From an uncultured Gemmatimonadota bacterium (GTDB lineage Bacteria; Gemmatimonadota; Gemmatimonadetes; Gemmatimonadales; Gemmatimonadaceae): a stretch of 38,419 nt of DNA. Location: positions 1 to 38,419 of the forward strand of contig CAMLIT010000030.1 of NCBI GenBank assembly GCA_946480295.1, read 5' to 3'. The notes under the pieces are model-generated. The model made no database searches and was not told the DNA's origin. It saw nothing but the letters and a program-made list of their open reading frames with translations. Made by a program: the position numbers and the translations under genes. Below, one piece after another: positions 10,239 to 20,681 of the stretch (its first letter is position 1; each line of letters starts with the position of its first letter).

Positions 10239-10867
10239 GCGATCGCCTCCCCCGCGTCATCCTCGCCTCGCAGTCGCCGCGCCGCCGCGACCTGCTGAGC
10301 CGCATCGGCATCGCCCACGAGGTGCTGCCGGCCAACATCGACGAGAGCCAGCTGCCGGGCGAGGCCCCGCGCGCGCACGCCGAGCGCCTGGCGCGCGGCA
10401 AGGCCCAGGCGATCGAGGCGCCGGACGCCGTCACGATCGGCAGCGACACCATCGTCGTCGTCGACGGCGACATCCTCGGCAAGCCGAAGGACGCGGATGA
10501 CGCCGCGCGCATGCTGCGCCGCCTGAGCGGCCGTGCGCACACGGTGATCACCGGCGTCGCCGTCGAGTGGCGGGGACGCATCCTGTCGGACGCCGTGGAG
10601 GTCGCGGTGACCTTCCGCCCGCTGAGCGACCGCGACATCGCCGCGTACGTCGCCACGCGCGAGCCGATGGACAAGGCGGGCGCCTACGGCATCCAGGGCT
10701 ACGGCGCGACGCTCGTCGAGCGCATCGACGGCGACTACTTCGCCGTGATGGGCCTCCCCGTCCAGCGCCTCGTCAGGCTGCTGGAGGAGCTGGGGCTCGT
10801 GTACGAGTTCGGGCCGTTGCGGGAGGCGGGAGGCGGGAACGGCAACGACGTGATTGGTTCTTCGTGA
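10235..10867 (+). CDS. maf: Maf family nucleotide pyrophosphatase (dTTP/UTP type likely)
   Basis: 210 residues. It hydrolyses canonical and modified nucleoside triphosphates to monophosphates and is linked to septum inhibition and nucleotide-pool sanitation. Maf motifs are visible: [12 protein letters not shown] near the N-terminus, [10 protein letters not shown], a [10 protein letters not shown] segment, and [12 protein letters not shown]. The combination fits the dTTP/UTP-specific YhdE subgroup. Start by ATGA overlap with dtd. The last roughly 12 residues ([15 protein letters not shown]) are not Maf-like: they are encoded by C heptamers and the start of the B array of the repeat element that follows, so the normal protein probably ends near FGPLRE. 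Confidence 0.95.
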   Translation: MSDRLPRVILASQSPRRRDLLSRIGIAHEVLPANIDESQLPGEAPRAHAERLARGKAQAIEAPDAVTIGSDTIVVVDGDILGKPKDADDAARMLRRLSGRAHTVITGVAVEWRGRILSDAVEVAVTFRPLSDRDIAAYVATREPMDKAGAYGIQGYGATLVERIDGDYFAVMGLPVQRLVRLLEELGLVYEFGPLREAGGGNGNDVIGSS

Positions 10868-10974
10868 TTGGTCGTTGGCGAGCCGCTCGGGATGCCACGC
10901 GAAGCGTCCCGAGGCCTGCCAATGACCAACGACCACGAACCAACTACGCGCTGTCCGCCGCCTCCCGCCTCCCA
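10819..10974. repeat. Symmetric element C-B-core-B'-C' between convergent maf and GT9 genes
   Basis: C units (GGGAGGC) at 10819-10838; B units (TTGGTTC, TTGGTCG) at 10850-10879; core palindrome CTCGGGATGC / GCGTCCCGAG at 10886-10895 and 10904-10913 with one mismatch; inverted B units at 10917-10944; inverted C units (CCTCCCG) at 10959-10974. Both genes converge here and only 76 bases separate their stop codons. The outer arrays code for the C-terminal tails of both proteins. Confidence 0.88.
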
Positions 10975-12008
10975 CCCCCCGCGTACCGCTCCCGCCACAC
11001 CTCCACCCGCTCCAGCACGTCGCGCACCCCGATCCGCCCCATCCGCCCCGGCCGGTTCTCCATCGAGATCGGATAGTCCTCGCCCGGATCGCCGTAGGCG
11101 TCGATCATCAGGTCGTGGAAGCGCCGGTAGGGGCCGGTGCGCTTGGGGTTCGTGTAGCCGAGCAGGCTGACGACGGGGCGGTTCAGCGCCACGGCCATGT
11201 GCAGCGGGCCGGTGTCGGGGGCGAGGGCGAGCGCCGAGCCGTCGAGGATGCCCACGAGCTTCCGCAGCCCGCTGCCGAGCGCGGACACGGGCCTGTGCCG
11301 CGCGCGCTCCATGATAACCGCCTCCGCGTGCAGCTCGCGCGGGCTCCGGCCGCCGACGAGCACCGGCTGCAGCCCGAAGTCGTGGTACAGCGCGTCGGCC
11401 ACCTCCGCCCACCGCTCCGGCATCCAGTCCTTCTCCGGCTTGCTCGTGGCGACGACGATCGCCGCCGCAGGGCGGTCGAGCTTCGCGAAGAAGTCGCGCT
11501 GCCACGCGCGCTCCTGCGGCCATGGGCCGAGGTCCCACACCACCGGCTCGCGCGGGATCCCGATCGCGGTGAGGAACTCGAAGTACTGGTCCTGCACGTG
11601 CTGCGGCGCGTGCGGCGGGATGCGATGCGTCGTGAACAGCCAGTTCGCGTCGCGGGCGCGCGCGCGGTCGAAGCCGAGCTTCACCGGCGATCGCGTCATC
11701 GCCGTCACGATCCCCGCCTTGAAGTACACCTGGAGATCGATCACCAGGTCGAACGGATGCGCCGCCAGCTCGCGCCCCATGTCGACGAACGCGCGCAGCC
11801 CGCGCGACCGGTCGAAGAGGACGATCTCGTCGACGGCGTGGTGGCCGCGCACGAGGGTGGCCGGGCCGGGCTGGAGGACCCAGGTCACGTGCGTCTCCGG
11901 CGACTGGCGCTTCAGCGCGTTCAGCACCGGCAGCACGTGCACGGCATCGCCGACGGCGCTCATCATGACGATGCCGACGCGGCGCGGCGTGGTGGGGAGG
12001 TCGACCAT
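10944..12008 (-). CDS. Glycosyltransferase family 9 (heptosyltransferase-like)
   Basis: 354 residues from ATG 12008. GT9 enzymes transfer heptose or related sugars to the LPS core at the inner membrane. The N-terminal RRVGIVMMSAVGDAVHVLPVLNALK is the typical GT9 opening. The C-terminal donor-binding half has VVATSKPEKDWMPERW, VLVGGRSP, and the diagnostic LALAPDTGPLHMAVALNRPVVSL. A GTG at 12026 overlapping the upstream stop (GTGA) is an alternative start. ATG 12008 is preferred because TATCTT lies exactly 7 bases before it, as at lon. The last residues ([13 protein letters not shown]) come from C heptamers. It follows another GT9 gene in the same operon; acceptor and donor sugars are not known. 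Confidence 0.93.
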   Translation of the reverse strand: MVDLPTTPRRVGIVMMSAVGDAVHVLPVLNALKRQSPETHVTWVLQPGPATLVRGHHAVDEIVLFDRSRGLRAFVDMGRELAAHPFDLVIDLQVYFKAGIVTAMTRSPVKLGFDRARARDANWLFTTHRIPPHAPQHVQDQYFEFLTAIGIPREPVVWDLGPWPQERAWQRDFFAKLDRPAAAIVVATSKPEKDWMPERWAEVADALYHDFGLQPVLVGGRSPRELHAEAVIMERARHRPVSALGSGLRKLVGILDGSALALAPDTGPLHMAVALNRPVVSLLGYTNPKRTGPYRRFHDLMIDAYGDPGEDYPISMENRPGRMGRIGVRDVLERVEVWRERYAGGGRREAADSA

Positions 12009-12015
12009 GGGCCGG

Positions 12016-12021
12016 AAGATA
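12016..12021 (-). promoter_or_regulatory. Candidate -10 hexamer TATCTT before GT9 ATG
   Basis: TATCTT ends 7 bases before the ATG at 12008, the same spacing as TAGCTT before lon. If it is a -10 box, transcription would start at or next to the ATG, giving a leaderless mRNA in addition to read-through from the upstream GT9 gene. It is located inside the end of the upstream gene. Confidence 0.3.
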
Positions 12022-12022
12022 G

Positions 12023-13030
12023 TCACCCGGCATGCTGCGGCAGCAGCGGCTCGAGCTCGCGCAGGACGTCCGCGGCGCGGATGTCCGCCGCCGACGGCCG
12101 CGCGAGGAGGCGCGACGGGCCCGTCCCCTGCGGGAAGGTGCGCCGCGGCTCGCCGGGCGCGAACACGCCCAGCACCGGCACGCCGAGCGCGCCGGCGATG
12201 TGCAGCGGGCCCGAGTCGTGGCCCGCGAACACCGCGGTCGTCGCCAGCGCGGCCGCGGTGTCGCTGAGGCTCCCGTCGCCCACCTGGTCGATGAAGCGCG
12301 AGCCGGGTGTCGCGCCGAGGCGCCGCACCTCGTCCAGCTCGGCGCGGCTGCCGATCCACAGCGGCGTCAGCCCGCGCCCCTCGAGCGCGCGCGCGACGGC
12401 CACCCACTCGGCGACGGGAAGGCAGCGGTCACGCACGATCGCGAACGCGTGCAGCGCGGCGACGGAGTCGCCGAGGAGGGCGCGCATCCGCGCGACGCGG
12501 GCGCCGAGCGGGGTCGGGTCGAGCTCGTAGCGCAGCCCGTGCGGCTCGAGCCCGAGCGGCTCGAGCAGGCGGCCCAATTCCGCGACCACGGGGCGCGACC
12601 GATCCGCCGGCGCCACCGGATCGGTGAGGAAGCGCTCGTTATGCCGACGGAGGTGCCCGATGCGCACGGGGACGCCCGTCAACGCCACCGCGGCCGCCAG
12701 CCGCCAGGGCGCGCTCGCCAGGATGGCGACGTCGAAGCGCGCGCGGCGCACCGTGCGCATCGCGTGCAGGAAGGGGCCGAGCCGCCCCTTGCCGCGCCCG
12801 GGCGTCTTGTCCCAGAACGGGTCCGAGGCCACGACCTCGTCCACCGTGGGGATGAGACGCGCGATCTCGGCCGCGTAGGCCTTCGTCCAGACCGCGAGGT
12901 GCGCGTCCGCGTACCGCTCGCGCAGCGGACGGACGAGCGCCGACGCGAACACCGTGTCGCCGATGTTGTCGAGGCTGACGACGAGGATGCGCTCGATCGG
13001 GCGCGAGCTGGCGGGAGGCACGCGGGTCAC
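12023..13030 (-). CDS. Glycosyltransferase family 9 (heptosyltransferase-like), second copy
   Basis: 335 residues from GTG 13030. The opening RILVVSLDNIGDTVFASALVRPLRERY is a clear GT9 N-terminus (binding-loop DNIGD). The C-terminal half contains LTPLWIGSRAELDEV, then AVFAGHDSGPLHIAGALGVPVLGVFAPGEPRRTFPQG, matching the ADP-heptose-binding region of WaaC/WaaF-type enzymes. Sequence similarity to the next GT9 gene is low, so they probably add different residues. It is divergent from the GT4 gene over 59 bp. A role in LPS core or a related surface glycan is inferred from the pair of GT9 genes, the GT4 gene and the Kdo/WaaP-like kinase nearby. Confidence 0.93.
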   Translation of the reverse strand: MTRVPPASSRPIERILVVSLDNIGDTVFASALVRPLRERYADAHLAVWTKAYAAEIARLIPTVDEVVASDPFWDKTPGRGKGRLGPFLHAMRTVRRARFDVAILASAPWRLAAAVALTGVPVRIGHLRRHNERFLTDPVAPADRSRPVVAELGRLLEPLGLEPHGLRYELDPTPLGARVARMRALLGDSVAALHAFAIVRDRCLPVAEWVAVARALEGRGLTPLWIGSRAELDEVRRLGATPGSRFIDQVGDGSLSDTAAALATTAVFAGHDSGPLHIAGALGVPVLGVFAPGEPRRTFPQGTGPSRLLARPSAADIRAADVLRELEPLLPQHAG

Positions 13031-13089
13031 GGGAGGGAGGGCGCGGACCGGCCTTGCGTCGGGGTCGGGGCCGACGGAAGTTGCGGGCC

Positions 13090-14247
13090 ATGCGCGTGCT
13101 GCAGGTGGACACGGAGCGGGGCTGGCGGGGCGGGCAGCGGCAGACGCTGCTCGTCGCGCGCGGCCTCGCGCGCGCCGGCCACGACTGCATCGTCGTCGCG
13201 CGCGCCGGCGAGCCGCTCGCCGAGCGCGCGGCCGCCGCGGGGCTGCGGGTGATCGCCGTGCGGCCGCGCTCCGAGCTCGCGCTCCGCACGGCGCTCGGGC
13301 TGCGTCGCCTCATCCGGCGCGAGGCGATCCAGATCGTGCACGCTCAGGCCGCGCATGCGCACACGATCGCCGCCCTGTCCGCGCTCGGCACCGGCGCGCG
13401 GCTCGTCGTGACGCGCCACCTCGCCAAACGGCTGCGCGACAACGCGGTGACGCGCTGGAAGTACGGCCGGGCCGCCGCGCTCCTCGCCGTGTCGCAGGCG
13501 GCGGCCGATGCGCTGGTGGAGAGCGGGGTGCCGCGCCACCGGATCGACGTCGTGCACGGCGGGGTGGAGGCCGATCGCCGCGTCGAGCCGGCCAGCCCCG
13601 AGCGCCTCGCCTCGCTCGGCGTCCCCGCCGCCGCGCCCCTCGCCGTCATGGTCGGCGCGCTCGTCCCGCAGAAGGATCCGCTCACCTGCCTCCGCGCGAT
13701 CGCCGCCGCGCGTCGCGGCGTGCCCGACCTGCACGCGCTCCTCGTCGGCGACGGAGAGCTCCGCACGAACGTGGAGAGCGAGGCGCACGCGCTCGGCCTC
13801 GCCGACGTCGTGCATCTCGCCGGCTTCCGCAGCGACGCCGACGAGCTCCTCGCCGCCGCCGATGTCGCCGTCCTCAGCTCCCGCTTCGAGGGGCTGCCGC
13901 TCGTGATCATGGATGCCTTCGTCCTCGGCATTCCCGTGGCGGCGACGGCGGGGAAGGGGATCCCGGAGCTCGTCACCGACGGCGAGACGGGGCTCCTCGC
14001 CCCGGTCGGCGACCACGAGGCGCTCGGCGCGGCGATCGCCCGGATCCTGCGCGATCCGGCGCTGCAGGCGCGCCTCGCCGATGCGGGCCGGGCCCGCGCG
14101 CGCGACTTCTCCATCGAGCGCACCGTGGAGGGAACCGTGGCGGCCTACGAGCGCGTGCTCGGGATCGCGGCGAGCGACTCCGCCGTCGCGCGCCGAGTCG
14201 CGGCGACGAGCGCCGCGAGCTCCGCCTCCGACACCCGCGCGCCGTAG
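13090..14247 (+). CDS. Glycosyltransferase family 4 (GT-B fold)
   Basis: 385 residues from ATG 13090 (MRVLQVDTERGWRGGQRQTLL); the frame is open further upstream but that part is not protein-like. N-domain GGQRQT loop and IVHAQAAHAHTIAAL are typical of GT4. In the C-domain, VGALVPQKDPLTCLRA and the LLVGDGELR strand precede the EX7E-like site SRFEGLPLVIMDAF (E267). GT4 enzymes are retaining and use nucleotide-activated sugars; here the enzyme probably extends the LPS core. The last 27 residues (from about 359) are an Ala/Ser-rich tail encoded antisense to the kinase gene. It overlaps that convergent gene by 103 bp. Confidence 0.93.
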   Translation: MRVLQVDTERGWRGGQRQTLLVARGLARAGHDCIVVARAGEPLAERAAAAGLRVIAVRPRSELALRTALGLRRLIRREAIQIVHAQAAHAHTIAALSALGTGARLVVTRHLAKRLRDNAVTRWKYGRAAALLAVSQAAADALVESGVPRHRIDVVHGGVEADRRVEPASPERLASLGVPAAAPLAVMVGALVPQKDPLTCLRAIAAARRGVPDLHALLVGDGELRTNVESEAHALGLADVVHLAGFRSDADELLAAADVAVLSSRFEGLPLVIMDAFVLGIPVAATAGKGIPELVTDGETGLLAPVGDHEALGAAIARILRDPALQARLADAGRARARDFSIERTVEGTVAAYERVLGIAASDSAVARRVAATSAASSASDTRAP

Positions 14248-14937
14248 CGCTCGCGCCGCTTCCGCGCCGAGCGCAGGAGGCGGGCGAGGTTCCGCTCCAC
14301 CACCGGCGCGCCGGGGCCCGTCGGCGGGTGGAAGGTCACGCGATCCACGTCGAGGACCAGCGCGCGGACGCCGTCGCCGCGCCGCTCGAGCAGGACGTTC
14401 TTCGCGTTGAGGTCGTGGTGCCACGCGCCGGCCGCCGACAGCGCCGCCACCAGGCGCGCGGTGGCCTCCAGCGCCGCGGTGCGCTCCGCGTCGTCGCCGG
14501 TCGTCAGCACGTCGGCGAGGTCGCGGGCATCCTCCACCTCGCGCGTCACGATGTCGCTGCGCCGCAGCAGCGGCCCGACCACGTAGACGGCGAAGCCGAG
14601 CACCTCCGGCGTCGGGATCCGCGCGTTGGCCAGTCGCAGCGCGACGGCGAGCTCGTACGGCGCGCGCGTGGGGCGGATGAACAGGTCGCCGGTCAGCCGC
14701 GCGAGGAGGCCGCCGTGCCGGTTGTGCCTGACGACGACCGGCGTCCCGGAGCGCGGCAGCTTCACGGCGTAGGCGACGTCGCGTCCGGCCAGCCCGCGCG
14801 CGCCCGCCTGCGCCGCCGCGTACCCGTGGAGCGTCGCGTGCGCGAGCATCTCCGTCAGCTCGTGCGCGTGCTCGCGCCGCGCGACCAGCCGCACGCGATC
14901 GAGGAGGACCTCCTCGTATCCTGGTGGCGGGTACGCC

Positions 14938-14963
<26 letters not shown>
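14145..14963 (-). CDS. Kdo/WaaP-type lipopolysaccharide kinase-like protein
   Basis: 272 residues from ATG 14963; ATG 14984 is an alternative 7 residues longer. Protein-kinase-like fold of the KdkA/WaaP group, which phosphorylates Kdo or heptose in the LPS inner core. A Lys-like ATP-site region is around DVAYAVKLPRSGTPVVVRHNRHGG. The catalytic loop is HHDLNAKNVLL with Asp184, and the metal-binding equivalent of DFG is LDVDRVTF. The DLNxxNxLL form is typical of Kdo kinases and not of Ser/Thr kinases. Its start overlaps the end of the cyclase gene by about 26 bp, and its 3' end overlaps the convergent GT4 gene. Two GT9 genes and a GT4 gene nearby support an LPS role. Confidence 0.85.
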
Positions 14964-16698
<1,735 letters not shown>

Positions 16699-16741
16699 CG
16701 GGAGGAATATGGCCGGTCGTCGTGTACCGCGCACCCCTCGT

Positions 16742-16911
16742 TGTCCGCTCTCCGCTCTCCGCCTTCCGCTTTCCGCCATCCACCGGGATGCCAGGCCGAA
16801 ATGTCCCAAGCGGTCTGCGGTCTGCGGACGGCGGACGGCGGACGGCGGACGGCGGACGGCGTTACCCCTCCCCCCTCCCGCCTCCCCCCTCCCGCCCCCG
16901 CCCCCGCACCC
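16742..16911. repeat. Heptamer cluster: D array, degenerate core, inverted D array, C array
   Basis: CCGCNNN units (CCGCTCT, CCGCTCT, CCGCCTT, CCGCTTT, CCGCCAT) at 16744-16781; a degenerate core with GGGATG...TGTCCC around 16784-16808; GCGGNNN units (two GCGGTCT then five GCGGACG) at 16809-16861, which is the first array inverted; then CCTCCCG units at 16865-16911. The trpE stop codon (TAA on the minus strand at 16862-16864) lies exactly between the last two arrays, and the trpE C-terminus is encoded by the C units. Confidence 0.88.
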
Positions 16912-18397
16912 GCCCGATCGCCGTCAGCAGCGCCCGGGCCTTGTTCTCCGTCTCCTCCCACTCCCGCTCCGGCACGGAGTCGTGCACGATCCCCGCCCCC
17001 GCCTGCACCGACGCCGTGCCGTGCGCGATCACGCAGGTGCGGATCGTGATCGCCAGGTCCATCCGCTGGCCCCCGGCCGCGATGTACCCCACCGCCCCTG
17101 CGTACGGACCGCGCCGCTCCGGCTCCAGCTCGTCGATGATCTCCATCGCGCGCACCTTCGGCGCGCCCGTCATCGTGCCGGCGGGGAAGGTCGCCCGGAA
17201 CGCGTCCATCGCCGTCAGCCCGTGGCGCATCTCCCCCTCCACCTGGCTCACGATGTGGAGCACGTGCGAGTACCGCTCGACCACCATCAGCTCGGTCACG
17301 TGGACCGTGCCGTACTTCGCCACGCGCCCCACGTCGTTGCGCCCGAGGTCCACCAGCATCAGGTGCTCCGCGCGCTCCTTCTCGTCGGCGAGCAGCTCGG
17401 CGGTGAGCGCCGCGTCCTCCTCGACCGACTTGCCGCGCGGCCGCGTGCCGGCGATCGGGCGCACCGTCACCTTGCCGTGCCCCACCCGCACGAGCAGCTC
17501 CGGCGAGCTGCCGACGATCTCCATCCCGTCGAGCACGAGATGGTACATGTACGGCGACGGGTTGATCGTGCGCAGCGCGCGGTAGAGCGCCGCGGAGTCG
17601 AAGTCGTGCGGGACGTCGATCCGGCGCGCGAGCAGCACCTGGAAGGCGTCCCCGGCGACGATGTACTCGCGGATGCGCTGCACGTCCTCCATGAAGCGCT
17701 CGCGCTTGTAGTTCGACCGGCCGCGCGCCGGCGCCGCCTGCGGGTCGAGCTCCAGCGGCTCGAGCGCGGCCGGCGCGCGCATGCGCGCGATCGTCGTCGC
17801 GATCTCCGCCTCCGCCTCCTCGTAGCGCGTCCGCAGCTCGTCATCGGTGAGATCCGTCACCACCGGCACGCCCACCACCACGCGCGCCAGCGACTTGAGG
17901 TTGTCGACGATGACCAGCGCGCCCGTGAACACGAACAGCGCGTCCGGCACGTCCAGCGTGCGCGCCGGCGCATTCGGCAGCCGCTCGATCGCCCGCACGA
18001 CATCGTAGCCGAAGAAGCCCACCGCGCCGCTCCAGAAGTCGCCGACCTCGGCCGCGTCCACCGGCGTGTACTGGCGCACCAGCGCCTCGAGATCGGCGAG
18101 CGGATCGCCCGGTCGGCGCGCGCCATGCCAGCCGAGCGCCGCCGTCCAGTCCTCGACCACGCCGTCGCGCAGCCGCCAGGCCGCGCGTGGCGTCGTCCCC
18201 ATGAACGTGTACCGCGCCCACGTCTCCCCACCCGCGGGCGCCGACTCGAGGAGGAAGGCGAACGGGCCGTCGCGCAGCTTCGCGAACACCGCGACCGGCG
18301 TCTCCGTGTCGAACAGGTGGTCGCGCCAAACGGGAACGAGCGCCGGCCCCCGCGCCGCCGCCGCGCGCGCCCGCGCCACGAACTCGGCGGCGCTCAC
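16862..18397 (-). CDS. trpE: Anthranilate synthase component I
   Basis: 511 residues from GTG 18397; the frame is open far upstream (to 20905) but that is antisense to another gene, and no ATG start suits. It converts chorismate plus ammonia to anthranilate, the first step of tryptophan synthesis. LLES at residues 49-52 is the tryptophan feedback site typical of TrpE and absent from PabB. The chorismate-utilising domain shows PIAGTRPRG, EKERAEHLMLVDLGRNDVGRV and GTMTGAPKVRAMEIIDELE...RRGPYAGAVGY. No trpG or trpD is adjacent, so glutamine amidotransfer partners are encoded elsewhere. The last ~16 residues (RVRGRGREGGGGRGEG) are repeat-encoded. It shares a 39-bp divergent gap with the outer-membrane protein gene. 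Confidence 0.95.
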   Translation of the reverse strand: MSAAEFVARARAAAARGPALVPVWRDHLFDTETPVAVFAKLRDGPFAFLLESAPAGGETWARYTFMGTTPRAAWRLRDGVVEDWTAALGWHGARRPGDPLADLEALVRQYTPVDAAEVGDFWSGAVGFFGYDVVRAIERLPNAPARTLDVPDALFVFTGALVIVDNLKSLARVVVGVPVVTDLTDDELRTRYEEAEAEIATTIARMRAPAALEPLELDPQAAPARGRSNYKRERFMEDVQRIREYIVAGDAFQVLLARRIDVPHDFDSAALYRALRTINPSPYMYHLVLDGMEIVGSSPELLVRVGHGKVTVRPIAGTRPRGKSVEEDAALTAELLADEKERAEHLMLVDLGRNDVGRVAKYGTVHVTELMVVERYSHVLHIVSQVEGEMRHGLTAMDAFRATFPAGTMTGAPKVRAMEIIDELEPERRGPYAGAVGYIAAGGQRMDLAITIRTCVIAHGTASVQAGAGIVHDSVPEREWEETENKARALLTAIGRVRGRGREGGGGRGEG

Positions 18398-18436
18398 GGC
18401 CGTTGTCCGCGCCGGGGCGCGCGGCGAGATTCCAGC

Positions 18437-20611
18437 ATGCTTCGCACTGTCGCGGCGCGCCGCGCCGCCTGCGTTCTGGTCATCGGTCTGATCGTCGCAC
18501 GCGACGCGCGCGCGCAGGGGGGAGAGGCAGGTGGCTGGAACGATGCGCGGACGCGGGCGCTCGTCGAGCGCGCCACCGCCCGCCGCGCCGAACAGCTGGC
18601 CGATACGGCCCTCGTGTCGTATCGCGCCCGGGCGCACGGCTACGTCACCTTCCTCGCCCAGGTCGGCCAGGGCTTCCCCGAACCGCCCAAGATCGTCAAG
18701 GCCGACGAGCTCGCGCTCCAAGTCTACTGGCGCGCGCCCAACTTGAGCAAGCAGGTCATCGAGGGACGCCGCGACACACTCCTCCTGCCGACGGACATCC
18801 AGTACCACCGCGACCACCTCGGCATCGTCCAGAACAACTTCCCGAACATCATCCGCCTCGGCGAGGGCGACGAGGTGCGCGACGTGCCGCACCCGCTCTC
18901 CAACGCCGGCCTCCACCTCTACGACTACCGGATCTCCGACAGCCTGCGCTACTCGATGCCGGGCCGGACCATCGAGGTGTACGAGGTGAAGGTGCGGCCG
19001 AAGAACGACCGCCTGCCCGGCGTCGTCGGCGCCGTCTACATCGATACGTCGGGTGCGCAGGTCGTGCGCATGGCGTTCGACTTCACGACGGCGTCGTTCC
19101 TCGACAAGCAGCTCGAGGACGTCTCGATCGTGCTCGAGAACGGGTTGATCGAGGGCCGCTTCTGGCTCCCGCGGCACCAGGAGATCGAGATCCGCCGCAC
19201 CGGCACGTGGATGGACTACCCGGTGCGCGGCATCATCCGCGGGCGGTGGGAGATCGGTGACTATCAGGTCAACGCCGAGATCCCGTTCACGATGTTCGGC
19301 GGCCCGGAGATCGTGCAGGTCTCGCCGACGCAGGTCGAGCGGTATCAGTGGTCCACGAAGCACATCCTCGACTCGCTCCCGCCCGACGTGCGCGCCGTCA
19401 CCGACGTCGACGTCAAGCGCGTGCAGGCCGAGGCGCGTGCCCTCGTGCGCGGCCAGGCGCTCCAGCGCGCGCAGACCGCGTCGCTCGCCGCGCGCGGTGC
19501 ATCGCAGCTCGTGCACGTGAACCGGGTCGAAGGGCTCGCCCTCGGCCTCGGAGCGACCCAGCGCTTCGGCGCCGGCTTCGACGTGCGCGGCTACGGTCGC
19601 TACGGCATCGCCGATCACGACTGGAAGGGCCAGCTCTCGCTCGGCTGGCAGAGCGGCGCCGGCACGGAGCTTCGCCTCTTCGCCCTGCGCGACTTCCGCG
19701 ACGTCGGCGACGTCGCCGAGCGGTCCGGCGCCGTCAACAGCATCGCGGCGCAGGAGTTCGGCAGCGACGACACCGATCCCTATCTCGTCGTGGGTGGCGG
19801 CGTCCAGTTCGGCGTGCGCGGCATCGCCGGCCTCGATTGGACGCTGCGCGGGGATGTCGTTGAGCCGCGGACGCTCGCCGTTCATGCGACGCCCGTCACC
19901 GGCACCTTCCGCCCGACGATCTCGGTCGACTGGCCGCGCCGCCTCGAGGCCGCGCTGCGCGCCGAGCACCCGACTTCCCTCGCGTTTCTCGGCACGGAGA
20001 TGCGCCTCGGCGCCGAGCTGCGCGGCAGTGAACGCGTCGAGGCGGTCTACTGCTCGGGTGACATCGTCTTCATGTGTACAGGGAGAGAGCAGACCCTCCG
20101 CGGCATGCTCACGAGCGACATCGAGCGCCCCATCGGCGGTCAGCGGCTCGTCGCGCGCACGGTGGCCGCCGCGGTCGGGACGCGCGATTCGGGGAATCCC
20201 TACGAGATCCCGTCGCAGGAGCTCGTGTACCTCGGCGGCCCGACGACGGGTCCCGGCTACGACTTCCACGAGTTCACCGCGAGCGTCGGCGTGAGCCAGC
20301 GGCTCGAGTGGCAGGCGCCGATCCCGTTCCCGTCCATCCCCCTCGGCCGATTCGGCCACACCCCCGCCGAGGCGAAGCTCGCGCCCTTCGCGAACGCCAT
20401 CTTCGTGCGGCCGTACGACGGCGCGGTCCGCTTCGATCCGACCGGCGTGCCCCTCTTCGCCCCGCGGCGCGTGACTGGCGTCTACCCGTCCGTCGGCATC
20501 GGCTTCCTCGGCTTCTTCGACCTCCTGCGCGTCGACGTCGCCCGCGGCCTCCGCGGCGGCCGGTGGACGTTCTCGCTCGATCTGAATCGCGAGTTCTGGC
20601 CGGTGCTGTAG
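18437..20611 (+). CDS. Putative large outer-membrane beta-barrel protein with N-terminal periplasmic domain
   Basis: 724 residues from ATG 18437. A signal peptide is visible: basic MLRTVAARRAA, hydrophobic CVLVIGLIVA, cleavage after ARDARA near residue 27. The first ~300 mature residues look like a soluble periplasmic region with beta-rich, DUF-like content (e.g. YVTFLAQVGQGFPEPPKI, RRTGTWMDYPVRGIIRG). The last ~370 residues have alternating short beta strands and end in NREFWPVL, with aromatic or hydrophobic residues near the terminus like BAM-recognised barrels. The barrel may belong to the Omp85/surface-antigen group, but I cannot identify it firmly. Divergent from trpE; no operon partner. 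Function unknown. Confidence 0.78.
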   Translation: MLRTVAARRAACVLVIGLIVARDARAQGGEAGGWNDARTRALVERATARRAEQLADTALVSYRARAHGYVTFLAQVGQGFPEPPKIVKADELALQVYWRAPNLSKQVIEGRRDTLLLPTDIQYHRDHLGIVQNNFPNIIRLGEGDEVRDVPHPLSNAGLHLYDYRISDSLRYSMPGRTIEVYEVKVRPKNDRLPGVVGAVYIDTSGAQVVRMAFDFTTASFLDKQLEDVSIVLENGLIEGRFWLPRHQEIEIRRTGTWMDYPVRGIIRGRWEIGDYQVNAEIPFTMFGGPEIVQVSPTQVERYQWSTKHILDSLPPDVRAVTDVDVKRVQAEARALVRGQALQRAQTASLAARGASQLVHVNRVEGLALGLGATQRFGAGFDVRGYGRYGIADHDWKGQLSLGWQSGAGTELRLFALRDFRDVGDVAERSGAVNSIAAQEFGSDDTDPYLVVGGGVQFGVRGIAGLDWTLRGDVVEPRTLAVHATPVTGTFRPTISVDWPRRLEAALRAEHPTSLAFLGTEMRLGAELRGSERVEAVYCSGDIVFMCTGREQTLRGMLTSDIERPIGGQRLVARTVAAAVGTRDSGNPYEIPSQELVYLGGPTTGPGYDFHEFTASVGVSQRLEWQAPIPFPSIPLGRFGHTPAEAKLAPFANAIFVRPYDGAVRFDPTGVPLFAPRRVTGVYPSVGIGFLGFFDLLRVDVARGLRGGRWTFSLDLNREFWPVL

Positions 20612-20642
20612 CGGGAGGCGGGAGGCGGGAGGCGGGAGGCGT
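20611..20642. repeat. C-family heptamer array (GGGAGGC) after the outer-membrane protein gene
   Basis: At least four copies of GCGGGAG starting at the last base of the outer-membrane protein stop codon (TAG 20609-20611). Here the array is intergenic and has not extended the gene, unlike at maf, lon and the GT9 gene. Confidence 0.85.
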
Positions 20643-20681
20643 GGGGCGCCGCGGCGGGGCGGGGCTCCTCGCGCCGCCGCG

